A stretch of 32,825 bases of DNA from CAYJII01 sp964370225 (lineage in GTDB: Bacteria > Bacillota > Clostridia > Oscillospirales > Ruminococcaceae): assembly GCA_964370225.1 (NCBI GenBank), contig CAYJII010000028.1:1-32825 (forward strand), given 5' to 3'. Below the pieces are notes generated by a model. It searched no databases. It was given only the letters and a program-made list of their open reading frames with translations, and was not told the origin of the DNA. A program made the position numbers and the translations under genes. This document shows positions 7,814 to 16,806 of this stretch, in pieces (the stretch's first letter is position 1; the number at the start of each line of letters is the position of its first letter).

Positions 7814-8006
7814 TTTGCAATGCTATTAATTTTTGTTTTCGCTTGATAGTATTTGCTTCATCTAAGGTGAATTTGCCATCTTTATATATTACCACATCCG
7901 AAACTTTTACATCAAAATCAAAACTTTCTTTTGAGTATGCTTTGCTAGTCTTTCCGTCTACTTCCAATACTATTTTATCGCCGTCAATCTTTTCTACTAT
8001 ATGCAT
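7794..8006 (-). CDS. DUF3006 domain protein
   Basis: A 70-residue protein of the DUF3006 family: an N-terminal beta section (VEKIDGDKIVLEVDG), a VVIYKDGKFTLDE middle, and a basic helical end (KRKQKLIALQKKLF). ATG at 8006 has AGGTG a few bases before it. It starts 7 bases after the stop of the ComEC-like metallo-hydrolase, an arrangement very common for DUF3006, and the two presumably act together; how is unknown. The family often looks like an accessory with a small SH3-like fold. Confidence 0.88.
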   Translation of the reverse strand: MHIVEKIDGDKIVLEVDGKTSKAYSKESFDFDVKVSDVVIYKDGKFTLDEANTIKRKQKLIALQKKLFDK

Positions 8007-8013
8007 GTTTCAC

Positions 8014-8997
8014 CTACTTTTGCGTGATAACTGAAATTTCGTTTGCATTTAAACCAAAGATAACATGTCCATCAACATCGCTTCTATAAAAATTATCGCT
8101 AAACTCCATACATCTCTCATAAACTTCTGCATGTGGATGTCCAAATTCATTATCATATCCCACTTGAGCAACATAAAACTTTGCATTTACTGCTTCTAAA
8201 AATTCTATCGTACTCGAAGTGTTAGAACCATGGTGCCCTAATAGTAATACATCACTGTCCAAGTTTTGGCCACTCTCTAATATATCTTCCTCTGCTTCTT
8301 TTTCAATATCACCTGCAATTAAAATTTCACTCTCATTATGTACAAATCTAATTGCAGCAGACATATTATTTAAGTCGCCATATTCATCCATAGGAGAAAG
8401 TACGTGAAATATGCTACCACCTAAAATGTATTGCGTATTTGGGGTAGCTTTTATAACCTCTACCCCGCTATCATCTATCGCCACCAACATTCTTTCGTAT
8501 GTTTTTGAAGTTGGTATTATGTCACTTGGAATTTCAGGCATAATAATATTCTCTACTTCAATGCTGTTTAGCACATCATCAATACTCCCAATATGGTCAG
8601 CATGTGGGTGTGTTGCAACTATATATTTTAGGCTATCCACTCCCATTAACTCAAGATACTCTATTATAATATCCTGTGTACCGTTATCGCCACCGTCAAT
8701 AAGCATAGCCTCACCGTCCGATAAAATAAGTGTACAGTTCCCTTGCCCAATATCAATCACATGCACAGAAGCCTCATAATCTTCGGTAACAGTAGCGTAT
8801 TCGTTTAAAGGCAAATCGTTAAGAATTATATCGTCTTCTTGCTCAATTTCCTGTCCCGTTAAAGTGTACCAGTTAGGTATTGAGTCTGAAAATGGATTTG
8901 ACGTGTTGTAAGTTACTATTGCAATTAACAATACTAATATGTAAAAGAAAATTTGTGGTATCATGCCAATTTTCTTTTTATCTTTTCTTCTTCGCAT
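8014..8997 (-). CDS. Membrane-anchored MBL-fold hydrolase, ComEC/Rec2 C-terminal-like
   Basis: A 327-residue protein with a very basic cytoplasmic start (MRRRKDKKK), one transmembrane helix at about 14-30 and an extracytoplasmic metallo-beta-lactamase domain. Metal-binding motifs: VIDIGQGN at about 80-87, LIDGG at about 99-103, THPHADH at 129-135, then AGDIEKE and LLGHHGSN further on. This is the nuclease-like domain found at the end of the competence protein ComEC, here as a stand-alone protein with no competence membrane domain. It may degrade extracellular or incoming nucleic acid or another phosphodiester; the substrate is unproven. The start (GGAAGAAG upstream) overlaps the end of ygiQ by 20 bases. 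Confidence 0.9.
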   Translation of the reverse strand: MRRRKDKKKIGMIPQIFFYILVLLIAIVTYNTSNPFSDSIPNWYTLTGQEIEQEDDIILNDLPLNEYATVTEDYEASVHVIDIGQGNCTLILSDGEAMLIDGGDNGTQDIIIEYLELMGVDSLKYIVATHPHADHIGSIDDVLNSIEVENIIMPEIPSDIIPTSKTYERMLVAIDDSGVEVIKATPNTQYILGGSIFHVLSPMDEYGDLNNMSAAIRFVHNESEILIAGDIEKEAEEDILESGQNLDSDVLLLGHHGSNTSSTIEFLEAVNAKFYVAQVGYDNEFGHPHAEVYERCMEFSDNFYRSDVDGHVIFGLNANEISVITQK

Positions 8998-10870
8998 TTC
9001 TTCTTCCTTTACTGATTATCTGCTTTTTGGGGAATTCGCGCTTTTTATCATTCCTATTTCTATTATTTTTAACCATATCCTCGTTTACAAGAGCATTTGC
9101 ACCTTTCCCGATTAAGTCAAAGCGTTTTGCGCGCTTCAAAGCTCTTAAAACTAACTCTTTATTTTTAGGGTCAAAATACTGCAACAATGCTCTTTGCATA
9201 GCTTTTTCTTGTGAAGATTTTGCTACAAAAATTTTTTGCATGCTATATGGATCAAGCTCAGTGTAATACATCGCAGTAGAAATAGTTCCTGGTGTAGGAT
9301 AAAAATCCTGCACCTGCTCTGGGTGGATATTCTCTTTTTTTAGGAATAAAGCTAGCTCAATTGCTTCATTAATATCGCTCCCCGGATGTGATGACATCAA
9401 GTAAGGTACCAGATACTGCTCTTTACCTATTTTCTTGGTAGTCTGATAAAACTTCTGGGCAAATTTTTTATAATCAGCAATATGTGGTTTCCCCATTTTA
9501 TCTAGCACTTTATCACAACAATGTTCTGGTGCAACTTTTAATTGCCCACTAACATGATGCTCAATAAGCTCACGCAAGAAATTATCGTTTTTATCATGTA
9601 AAGCATAGTCATAGCGCACTCCTGAGCGCACAAAGACTTTCTTTATCCCCTTGATTTTTCGCATTTCTCGAAGAATATCAAGATATTCTTCATGATTTAC
9701 TTTTAGCGCCTCGCACGCTTTAGGTGCAAGACATTTTCGATGTTTGCACATCCCATGCTTATTTTGCTTGTCACATGAATTATGTCTAAAGTTTGCAGTT
9801 GGACCTCCTACATCATGCACATAGCCTTTAAAGCTTTTGTTTTCTACAAAACTTCTCGCTTCTTCTAAAATCGATTCTTTTGAACGCACTGCTATCCTTC
9901 TACCTTGATGGAAAGCAAGTGAGCAAAAATTGCACGCACCAAAACATCCCCTGTTATGTGCTACAGAAAATTCTACTTCTTCAAGCGCTGGGACTCCGCC
10001 TAACTTTTCATACATAGGATGATATGTCCTAGTAAAAGGTAATGAGTAAACCCAATCCATTTCCTCTGTCGTAAGTATTCTCATAGGAGGATTTTGCACG
10101 AGCATCTGTTTTCCATGGCGCTGAATAACAGTTTTACCTACTAATTCATCCTGCTCATTTTGTTGTAATAAAGCAGACTTAGCATAACTTTTTTTATCCG
10201 TACTTACTATATCAAAATTAGGACATTCCACACTGCCATACGGAGTATCAATCGGCTGACATAGGTAACATGTGCCGTTTATATCATGCATATCACTCAC
10301 TTTTTCGCCAGTACTAAATCTTTTTGCTATCTCCATGACAGCTAGTTCACCCATGCCATACATCAGCAAATCTGCTTTTGAGTCAATCAAAATTGAGGGC
10401 ATAACTCTATCATCCCAATAATCATAATGCGCAAAACGCCTTAGCGAAGCTTCAAGTCCACCTATTAAAACAGGGGTGTCGCTAGCTATTTTCTTTAGCA
10501 TGTTCGAATATCGGATAACTGCTCTATCAGGACGCTTACCTGCAACTCCACCTGCGGTATATAAATCTTTCTTACGTTTATTTTTTGCTACAGAATAATG
10601 TAGCACCATGGAGTCTAAATTTCCAGAAGTGACTAAAAAAGCGTACTTAGGAATACCTAATCTTAAAAAGTCACTCTCTTTATTTATATTTGGCTGGGCT
10701 ATAATACCAACATTATATCCCTTTGCTTTTAATACGCGTGAAATTATCGCCACACCATAGCTTGGGTGGTCTACATATGCATCACCTGTAATGCATATGA
10801 AATCTAGTTGCTTTACACCCGCTTTTAAATATTCTTCCCTATTAACGGGCAAAAACTCTTTATGTAACAT
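8978..10870 (-). CDS. ygiQ: YgiQ family radical SAM protein
   Basis: A 630-residue radical SAM enzyme of the YgiQ family. The N-terminal half has a cobalamin-binding-like Rossmann region, and the 4Fe-4S site is C309-x3-C313-x2-C316 in NRGCFGACNFCS. Motifs such as DAYVDHPS (30-37) and GGLEASLRRFAHYD are diagnostic of the family. The C-terminus (about 575-630) is strongly basic (KKREFPKK, RRNAKKKR), which suggests nucleic-acid contact, although the reaction is not established. Start: the ATG at 10870 has GAGGA six bases upstream; the frame could be opened 15 bases earlier with GTG but that removes the site. It overlaps the ftsK end by 11 bases. Confidence 0.95.
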   Translation of the reverse strand: MLHKEFLPVNREEYLKAGVKQLDFICITGDAYVDHPSYGVAIISRVLKAKGYNVGIIAQPNINKESDFLRLGIPKYAFLVTSGNLDSMVLHYSVAKNKRKKDLYTAGGVAGKRPDRAVIRYSNMLKKIASDTPVLIGGLEASLRRFAHYDYWDDRVMPSILIDSKADLLMYGMGELAVMEIAKRFSTGEKVSDMHDINGTCYLCQPIDTPYGSVECPNFDIVSTDKKSYAKSALLQQNEQDELVGKTVIQRHGKQMLVQNPPMRILTTEEMDWVYSLPFTRTYHPMYEKLGGVPALEEVEFSVAHNRGCFGACNFCSLAFHQGRRIAVRSKESILEEARSFVENKSFKGYVHDVGGPTANFRHNSCDKQNKHGMCKHRKCLAPKACEALKVNHEEYLDILREMRKIKGIKKVFVRSGVRYDYALHDKNDNFLRELIEHHVSGQLKVAPEHCCDKVLDKMGKPHIADYKKFAQKFYQTTKKIGKEQYLVPYLMSSHPGSDINEAIELALFLKKENIHPEQVQDFYPTPGTISTAMYYTELDPYSMQKIFVAKSSQEKAMQRALLQYFDPKNKELVLRALKRAKRFDLIGKGANALVNEDMVKNNRNRNDKKREFPKKQIISKGRRNAKKKR

Positions 10871-13430
10871 CGCTTTCCTCAACACTTTCCTCTTTTGCAG
10901 AATTGCTCAACACCATTTCTTGCCATTGTGTCCTTGTGATTAATACTTGTCTGGGTTTACTTCCCTCAAATGGACCAACTATTCCCTTTGCTTCCATTTC
11001 ATCTATAATCCTAGCAGCTCTTGCATACCCAACTTTGAGCTTCCTTTGTAGATATGATGTAGACGCCTGTGAAGCTTCAATAACCGCTTCAATTGCTTTA
11101 GGCAACAGCTCGTCCTCACCGTCAACATCTTCGGATTTTTCTTTCCCTTTGCTCTTCTCTTGAACAGCTTGACGTTCGATTTCGTCCATGATTTTGTCGT
11201 CATAATCAGCATTAGCAGAATTTTTTATGAAATCCACAACTGCTTCTACTTCCTTATCGCTAACAAATGAGCATTGCAATCTTGTAGGTTTTGGCATACC
11301 AACAGGATAAAATAGCATATCTCCTCTTCCCAAGAGTTTTTCAGCTCCCGCAGAGTCAATAATTGTTCTTGAATCGACTTGTGATGAAACAGAAAATGCA
11401 ATTCTCGATGGTATATTTGCTTTGATTACACCAGTGATTACATCAACAGAAGGGCGCTGTGTCGCAATAACTAGATGCATTCCAGCTGCCCTTGCCATTT
11501 GTGCAAGGCGGCATATCGCATCTTCAACTTCATTAGGTGCAGCCATCATTAAGTCAGCAAGCTCATCGATAATAATTACGATTTGTGGCAATGGTGCAAG
11601 CTCTTCATTTTTCTTTGCAAGCTCGTTATAGCCTGTTAAATCACGCACTTGATTATCAGCGAATAATTTATATCGATTTAGCATCTCAGTTACTGCCCAG
11701 CCTAGCGCACCAGCCGCTTTTCTTGGATCAGTTACAACCGGAACAAGCAGATGTGGAATTCCATTATATATTCCAAGCTCTACTACTTTCGGATCAATCA
11801 TGAGCAGTCTCACTTCGTCCGGAGTAGCTTTGTACATAATACTCATGATAAGTGCATTTATACAAACTGATTTACCTGAGCCAGTGGCTCCTGCAATCAG
11901 CATATGTGGCATTTTAGCAATGTCAAATACAATTTCTTTTCCTGAAATATCTTTTCCAAGCGCAACCGAAACTTTGCTTTTTGCACCCCTAAATTCAGAA
12001 GAATTTATAATTTCATGCATCGTTACTATGTCTGTGATACGGTTTGGAACTTCGATTCCTACAGCAGCTTTATTCGGGATTGGCGCCTCTATCCTAACAC
12101 CGGCAGAAGCAAGATTTAGCGCGATATCGTCAGATAAACCTGTGATTCTGCTAATTTTCACCCCAGCAGAAGGTTGTAGTTCATACCTAGTTACTGTGGG
12201 CCCGCGACTTATATCAACAACCCTAGTTTGCACACCAAAACTTTTTAATGTATTAACTAATAGCTCAGCATTAGCTTTAAGCTCCTCAGAAACATCGGTG
12301 CTCTGATTGCGCTTAGGAGCTTTCAATAAGCTAATTGGAGGGTAATTATATTTTGGCTGAACTTGAGCTACGGGTGCACCGTTTATCACGCTCTCAAACT
12401 CTTTTGAAGCTTGTTGCACATTTTCACGTGTTTCCTTTTTACTCTGCTTAGGTAAAGCTTTGGTTATTAGATTATCCAGTTCCTCACTCATAGCAACATG
12501 AGCATCATCTGCCTTCACTTCGCTTTTTTGCACTTGTGGTGCTTCTTTTGTTGCTTCAACCAATTCATCAGCTTGCGGGGTTTGTTTTTCTTTTGCACCA
12601 CCAATCGCTTTTTTAAAAGCTTTTATCGGAGAGTTTTTCTCCTCACTCGGGGCTTTTTCATCGACCACTTCGCCGTCTATATCAAATATTGCTCTTGGGG
12701 AGGATACAGGATGTAATGGCATTCCCTTTTCATCACCTAAATTAACATCTATATTAAACTTTGCTTTCGCTTGCTCTTTTTCCTCTTTAACCTTGGCATA
12801 ATGGTCTTCCATTTTTCTCACAGGTTTATACACTGTCTTAAACGCTTCTAGTAGCGTTGTCCCTGTGATTAGCAATATAAAAGCGAGCAAAAACAGTATC
12901 AGGACAATTATTGCACCGACATTTCCAAGTAAAAGTGACATTGGCAATCCTAACAGCATACTGATTACACCGCCACCTTTTAAGCTTATACCATTATTGA
13001 ATAAATTAACTATTATCTCAAAAATATCTGCTCCAGCAAAATCTTTTACTATTATTATTTGACAAAGCCCTGAAATTAAACTTATTAGCACTAAGCTTTG
13101 CCAAAGTTTATGCTTAATTTTGCCCATTTGCTCGTCTAGTGTCGCTCTAACTGCTACATATATAAGCAAAACAGGTACAAACAACGCGCAAATTCCAAAG
13201 AGTCCCATCATTGTATTATGTAAGAATAACCACACATTTTCGCCTTCAATAAAAATTAGTGCAATCGATAATAATCCTAAAAAGAACATTACTATCGCCC
13301 ACGCTTGCTTCTTAGAATGTGCGTATTTTAAATCTCGTTCACTAGGTGCTCTTTCAAAGTCTTTTTTCTGGTTTGTTGTTTTGGTAGTTTTTTTACGTGG
13401 AGTAGTACTCCTTTTATTCTTTTGCGCCAT
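10860..13430 (-). CDS. ftsK: DNA translocase FtsK/SpoIIIE
   Basis: An 856-residue septal DNA pump that moves chromosomes through the closing septum, and in spore formers into the forespore. Layout: basic cytoplasmic head (1-40), four transmembrane segments (about 45-195), an acidic and basic linker (200-360) that is poorly conserved, then the motor domain with Walker A GATGSGKS at 514-521, Walker B IVIIIDE at 617-623, TQRPSVDVITG at 657-667 and a gamma (KOPS/SRS-reading) winged helix at about 775-835. GGAGG precedes ATG at 13430. With tepA and ylzJ just upstream, this is the SpoIIIE locus of Bacillus, so SpoIIIE is an equally good name. Confidence 0.96.
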   Translation of the reverse strand: MAQKNKRSTTPRKKTTKTTNQKKDFERAPSERDLKYAHSKKQAWAIVMFFLGLLSIALIFIEGENVWLFLHNTMMGLFGICALFVPVLLIYVAVRATLDEQMGKIKHKLWQSLVLISLISGLCQIIIVKDFAGADIFEIIVNLFNNGISLKGGGVISMLLGLPMSLLLGNVGAIIVLILFLLAFILLITGTTLLEAFKTVYKPVRKMEDHYAKVKEEKEQAKAKFNIDVNLGDEKGMPLHPVSSPRAIFDIDGEVVDEKAPSEEKNSPIKAFKKAIGGAKEKQTPQADELVEATKEAPQVQKSEVKADDAHVAMSEELDNLITKALPKQSKKETRENVQQASKEFESVINGAPVAQVQPKYNYPPISLLKAPKRNQSTDVSEELKANAELLVNTLKSFGVQTRVVDISRGPTVTRYELQPSAGVKISRITGLSDDIALNLASAGVRIEAPIPNKAAVGIEVPNRITDIVTMHEIINSSEFRGAKSKVSVALGKDISGKEIVFDIAKMPHMLIAGATGSGKSVCINALIMSIMYKATPDEVRLLMIDPKVVELGIYNGIPHLLVPVVTDPRKAAGALGWAVTEMLNRYKLFADNQVRDLTGYNELAKKNEELAPLPQIVIIIDELADLMMAAPNEVEDAICRLAQMARAAGMHLVIATQRPSVDVITGVIKANIPSRIAFSVSSQVDSRTIIDSAGAEKLLGRGDMLFYPVGMPKPTRLQCSFVSDKEVEAVVDFIKNSANADYDDKIMDEIERQAVQEKSKGKEKSEDVDGEDELLPKAIEAVIEASQASTSYLQRKLKVGYARAARIIDEMEAKGIVGPFEGSKPRQVLITRTQWQEMVLSNSAKEESVEESDVT

Positions 13431-13453
13431 TTTAACCTCCTAATAATACTTAT

Positions 13454-14302
13454 TTAAACAAAGAAATTTTCAAAAACGCCAATAGCAATTACTACTACTC
13501 CTAATACTAAAGTGTAGTATGCAAAAATTTTAAACTTATCTTCTTTCAATAGCCATTCAACCATTTTTATGCTTAAGTACCCTACCACAGCAGAGGTTAT
13601 TACTCCGATTGCCATTATATGTATCGGTAGAGAAATATCTTTGCCACTCATATCAAGTATTTCGGATAATCCACCACCTAAAATTGCAGGTATCCCTAGG
13701 ATAAACGAAAACTTGACTGCAGTTTCCTTTTTAAAACCACATAATAAACCTGAGGAAATCGTACTGCCCGAGCGAGATACTCCAGGTAGTGGTGCTATGC
13801 TTTGAAGCGCTCCCACAATTAAGGCATCCTTTGCTGTGATGTCGCCTTCAAGCTTTGTCCCATTGTCTTTTTTGCACGCTATAAATAAAAGTGTAGCTGT
13901 GATTAAAAATGATAACCCTTCAATTATAATATCATCATCGGATAATATCATTGAATAAAAGTCACCCAATACAAAATATATTACAATTAACGGAAGTAAT
14001 GCAAGTAATATCATATAAATCATATTGCGCATCGGATTTGTCTTTTTTAGCGAAAACTTTAATGTAAAGATATCTTTTAATATGGCAAAAAACTCTTTAA
14101 TAAGCTCCCATATCAGCTTGTAAAACGCTATGACTATCGCAAAAAGTGTCCCCATATGTAACATTACTGAAAATAAAAGTGCGGGCTCGCCGCTTTGATT
14201 AGTGAAATGCTGAAATAAAGATAGATGTCCCGAACTTGAAACGGGCAAAAACTCAGTTACTCCTTGGATTATGCCTTGAATGATTGCTTCAAAAATACTC
14301 AA
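13454..14302 (-). CDS. uppP: Undecaprenyl-diphosphatase UppP (BacA)
   Basis: UppP dephosphorylates undecaprenyl diphosphate, recycling the lipid carrier for cell-wall synthesis and giving bacitracin tolerance. The 282-residue multipass membrane protein has both catalytic motifs: GVTEFLPVSSSGHL at 14-27 and PGVSRSGSTISSGL in the middle. The start codon is TTG at 14302, supported by AGGAG at about 14311-14315; there is no in-frame ATG nearby. It lies between ylzJ and ftsK, where Bacillus has no gene, with gaps of 38 and 23 bases, so it is probably in the same transcript. Confidence 0.96.
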   Translation of the reverse strand: MSIFEAIIQGIIQGVTEFLPVSSSGHLSLFQHFTNQSGEPALLFSVMLHMGTLFAIVIAFYKLIWELIKEFFAILKDIFTLKFSLKKTNPMRNMIYMILLALLPLIVIYFVLGDFYSMILSDDDIIIEGLSFLITATLLFIACKKDNGTKLEGDITAKDALIVGALQSIAPLPGVSRSGSTISSGLLCGFKKETAVKFSFILGIPAILGGGLSEILDMSGKDISLPIHIMAIGVITSAVVGYLSIKMVEWLLKEDKFKIFAYYTLVLGVVVIAIGVFENFFV

Positions 14303-14340
14303 TGTGTTTTCTCCTTTATGTAACGCCTAAAGGCGCATTT

Positions 14341-14535
14341 TTATAAGTCATTTCCTATATTGTAGTCTGCTTTTAGATAATCTTTTAAATTAGTTGAAAT
14401 AATCCTATTTATAACAACCTTATTATTATATAATACACCCTCAAGCACACAATTATCAACCTTTTTGTACGAAAAATTTGTTTTGTCCGTATTTTTTAAT
14501 ATTTCACCTTGATTTGCCAATGTGTATAACAGCAT
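14341..14535 (-). CDS. ylzJ: YlzJ-like protein
   Basis: A 64-residue protein that begins MLLYTL, like the YlzJ family start (M-hydrophobic-Y-T). In Bacillus ylzJ lies between tepA and spoIIIE; here the order is tepA, ylzJ, uppP, ftsK on the - strand, which supports the call more than the sequence alone. The middle holds a VLYNNKVVINRIISTN stretch typical of a small beta-rich fold. The ribosome site is weak, but the start cannot be elsewhere. Function unknown. Confidence 0.7.
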   Translation of the reverse strand: MLLYTLANQGEILKNTDKTNFSYKKVDNCVLEGVLYNNKVVINRIISTNLKDYLKADYNIGNDL

Positions 14536-14586
14536 TTTTATGCACTTTAATAGTGCTGCCCCCTTTATTTTATCGAATTTTGTATC

Positions 14587-15348
14587 TTATTCGCCCTTTA
14601 AAGCTTCCTCTTCTTTTCCAGTTTCCTGCTCATCAATAAGACTATATAAAGCTTCTATCGCATCGGAAAGTCCACCCAGATTATCTATTAGTCCCTCTTC
14701 AACTGCCTGGTTTCCACTAAGCACAGTACCAACATCCATAGCTAGCTCTCCTGTGGTCATCATTAAATTCGTGAACCTATCTTCAGAAATATTCGAGTTT
14801 TTCACAACGAAATTTACAATCCTATCTTGCATTTTTTCAAAATACGAAAAGGCTTGCGGAACTCCTAAAATTAGACCATTCATGCGCACGGGATGTATAG
14901 TCATACTGGCAGATTCTACTATATACGATTTCTTAGCGCTCACCGCAAGTGGCACCCCAATCGAATGTCCCCCACCTAAAACTAAACTAACAGTTGGCTT
15001 TTTCATACCTGCTATCAGCTCTGCTATAGCAAGCCCCGCCTCAACATCTCCGCCGACAGTATTAAGCATTATAACAAGGCCTTTTATGTCTTTGTCCTCC
15101 TCAATTGCTACTAGCTGAGGTATTACATGCTCATACTTTGTGGTTTTATTCTGTGATGGCAAAATATAATGCCCCTCCACTTGCCCTATTATTGTTAGGC
15201 AGTGAATCAAATGCTTTCCCTTAGCAGTCGTTGTCCCCATTTCTAGCACATCATCTTTACTCTCTTCGTCCATGTTTTCTTCTACTTCAGCATCTTCCTC
15301 TTGTTGCACATCGTCATTTTTTACTTGCAATTTTATTTTCTCTTCCAT
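14587..15348 (-). CDS. tepA: ClpP-fold protein, translocation-enhancing protein TepA family
   Basis: A 253-residue ClpP-like serine peptidase of the TepA/YmfB group. Residues 1-40 are acidic and low complexity. The ClpP fold follows, with the oxyanion glycines at LNTVGGDVEAGLAI (95-108), nucleophile serine S129 in GGGHSIG and catalytic histidine H152 in MTIHPVR, spaced as in ClpP. The C-terminus has LSGNQAVEEGLIDNLGG, the usual end of this fold. In Bacillus TepA is cytoplasmic and linked to protein export and sporulation. GGGTG lies before ATG at 15348. It precedes ylzJ by 51 bases, as in the Bacillus spoIIIE region. Confidence 0.88.
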   Translation of the reverse strand: MEEKIKLQVKNDDVQQEEDAEVEENMDEESKDDVLEMGTTTAKGKHLIHCLTIIGQVEGHYILPSQNKTTKYEHVIPQLVAIEEDKDIKGLVIMLNTVGGDVEAGLAIAELIAGMKKPTVSLVLGGGHSIGVPLAVSAKKSYIVESASMTIHPVRMNGLILGVPQAFSYFEKMQDRIVNFVVKNSNISEDRFTNLMMTTGELAMDVGTVLSGNQAVEEGLIDNLGGLSDAIEALYSLIDEQETGKEEEALKGE

Positions 15349-15409
15349 TTTAACACCCTATCCTAAAGATTTGCTATATTTTTTACTATCATTCCCAAAA
15401 TTTATTTGC

Positions 15410-16078
15410 TTATTCAATAGCATAATCGTATAAATCAGATATTAATTCGCTATCCTCAGTGATAACCTGAGTATAACTTTGTGGTATATCTCCAACAATT
15501 ATAGTTTCAGTCAAAATGTATTGCACTTGACAGCTGTTTTTGATGTCATAAAAAGGAAATATGCAGTAAAATTCAATTTTCACATCTATATAAGTTTTGT
15601 GAATTGTTTGATTTATTCCACTATCTTCAAATGCTGAAACTACCCTTGTTTCTAGATATCCCGTAGGACTAATTTTAAAATTTAATACCGGAAACTCAGA
15701 GAAGAAGAAATTGCTTCCAATTATTGCGTTTAGAGGTATGTCTACATTTTCCGAATCAATTTGCTCTAGTTTTGATATTATTGCGCTTGAGATATCATTG
15801 CGTACAGTATTAAGCGTATCGCTTTGAATTTCAATTGCGCTAACATCATTGTCGCTATTGTAGTTTATACGCACAATATCATCATTACCAAAATCCTCAC
15901 TAGCTAGCACTTGTTTTATTGCGCTTTCTACTACTTCGTTCATTACTAATGTCGAGCGATAGTATATAGCATTTGACACAACCTCAGAAAAATTTGCTTC
16001 AATTACAACTACGCTAACTACAACTACTAGCAAAATTGCAATGATTTTTGTCTTTAGTCTTAACTTGTTTTTTCTCAT
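15410..16078 (-). CDS. yunB: Sporulation protein YunB
   Basis: A 222-residue protein with one N-terminal transmembrane segment at about 10-29 and a large extracytoplasmic part. Family signatures: IPLNAIIGSNFFF, ETRVVSAFEDSGINQTIHKTY split here as SAFEDSGINQT and KTYIDVKI, and TETIIVGDIPQSY near the end. In Bacillus yunB is transcribed in the mother cell by sigma-E and is needed for normal spore formation. GGAGGG sits right before ATG at 16078. It comes after the nitroreductase by 105 bases, which contain a terminator-like hairpin and a second palindrome, so it probably has its own promoter. I see no convincing sigma-E promoter, but the region is short. Confidence 0.92.
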   Translation of the reverse strand: MRKNKLRLKTKIIAILLVVVVSVVVIEANFSEVVSNAIYYRSTLVMNEVVESAIKQVLASEDFGNDDIVRINYNSDNDVSAIEIQSDTLNTVRNDISSAIISKLEQIDSENVDIPLNAIIGSNFFFSEFPVLNFKISPTGYLETRVVSAFEDSGINQTIHKTYIDVKIEFYCIFPFYDIKNSCQVQYILTETIIVGDIPQSYTQVITEDSELISDLYDYAIE

Positions 16079-16087
16079 ATTTCCCTC

Positions 16088-16112
16088 CAGTAACGCATAT
16101 TAGCCGTTACTG
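16088..16112 (-). repeat. Palindrome adjoining the yunB ribosome binding site
   Basis: An 8-bp inverted repeat, CAGTAACG (16088-16095) with CGTTACTG (16105-16112), nine bases apart. It ends directly beside the GGAGGG of yunB, so it could form an RNA stem that affects translation or be an operator. Confidence 0.5.
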
Positions 16113-16148
16113 CAATATATGAAAAAAAGCAAATGTATAGAAGAAATT

Positions 16149-16180
16149 AAGGTTGCGACTTTTAGATAAGTCGCAACCTT
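16149..16180 (-). terminator. Terminator-like hairpin after the nitroreductase gene
   Basis: A 13-bp perfect stem (16149-16161 with 16168-16180), GC-rich, six-base loop. The following U tract is poor (AATTTCTTC), so efficiency is uncertain. Confidence 0.6.
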
Positions 16181-16183
16181 AAA

Positions 16184-16783
16184 CTATATAATTATGTCTT
16201 CGGTCTTAATCTTCGGTACAACATGCACATCGTTTTCATCACGATAATATGCAGTAGACTCGCCCAAATTTATCGTTTTTATCACAGATTTTTCTTTTGG
16301 CTTGCCTAAAGCTAACACTAGCATAAGCTTATGTTTAGCATCAATTTGTAGTATTTCGGTGATTTTTTGCTTATCACAATTACCGATCATACAACCGCCC
16401 AAACCTTTTGCTGTTGCTCCTAATAATATTGATTGTGCTGCAATTCCAATGTTGAGCGCATGAGGTGCAGGGGAATCATTTTCAGCTTTCGCACAAATGA
16501 TGATATAAGCAGTCGCATCGTTTCCTTCATATGGCAAATGCACATCCTTGAGAAGTGCTGCATATTTCACAGTTTCATGCAGCTTGCTTACCTCAATTTC
16601 ATCGCTAACTAAACGATAGCGCAATACTTGATTGTTTACAGTAGATGCACAATATTTAGTAAGCCCAACAAGTTCGACTAAATCTTGGTGTGTTATTTTG
16701 TGGCTTGCATCAAAATTACGATAACTTCTATTTTGCTCCAATAAATCAGCTAGTTGTGATAAGTTTAAGTCCACTCTACTCAT
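16184..16783 (-). CDS. Nitroreductase family protein (flavoenzyme)
   Basis: A 199-residue FMN-dependent nitroreductase-fold protein. It shows the flavin-binding start RSYRNFD (19-25) and the NxQ motif as STVNNQVLRY, then LNIGIAAQSILLGATAKGLGGCMIGNC, broken here as NIGIAAQSI and KGLGGCMIG, which match the second FMN region. Substrates range from nitro compounds to quinones; it could also be a dehalogenase-like or dehydropteridine-type relative, but nothing in the sequence specifies it. GGAGGGG precedes ATG at 16783. The gap to proS is 23 bases, so it is likely read from the T-box-controlled proS transcript. Confidence 0.87.
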   Translation of the reverse strand: MSRVDLNLSQLADLLEQNRSYRNFDASHKITHQDLVELVGLTKYCASTVNNQVLRYRLVSDEIEVSKLHETVKYAALLKDVHLPYEGNDATAYIIICAKAENDSPAPHALNIGIAAQSILLGATAKGLGGCMIGNCDKQKITEILQIDAKHKLMLVLALGKPKEKSVIKTINLGESTAYYRDENDVHVVPKIKTEDIII

Positions 16784-16806
16784 ATTTACCCCTCCGATAA
16801 TTCATT

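Noticed and set aside
8014..8997. Complete ComEC competence channel
   Set aside because: Only one transmembrane helix and no competence domain; it is just the MBL part.
11800..12306. 168-codon + strand frame inside ftsK
   Set aside because: Lies antisense to a clear FtsK motor domain, no ribosome site, serine/isoleucine-rich translation typical of a shadow frame.
14303..14335. Small GCC/GGC hairpin between ylzJ and uppP as a terminator
   Set aside because: Stem of only four or five pairs and no proper T run in the direction of transcription.
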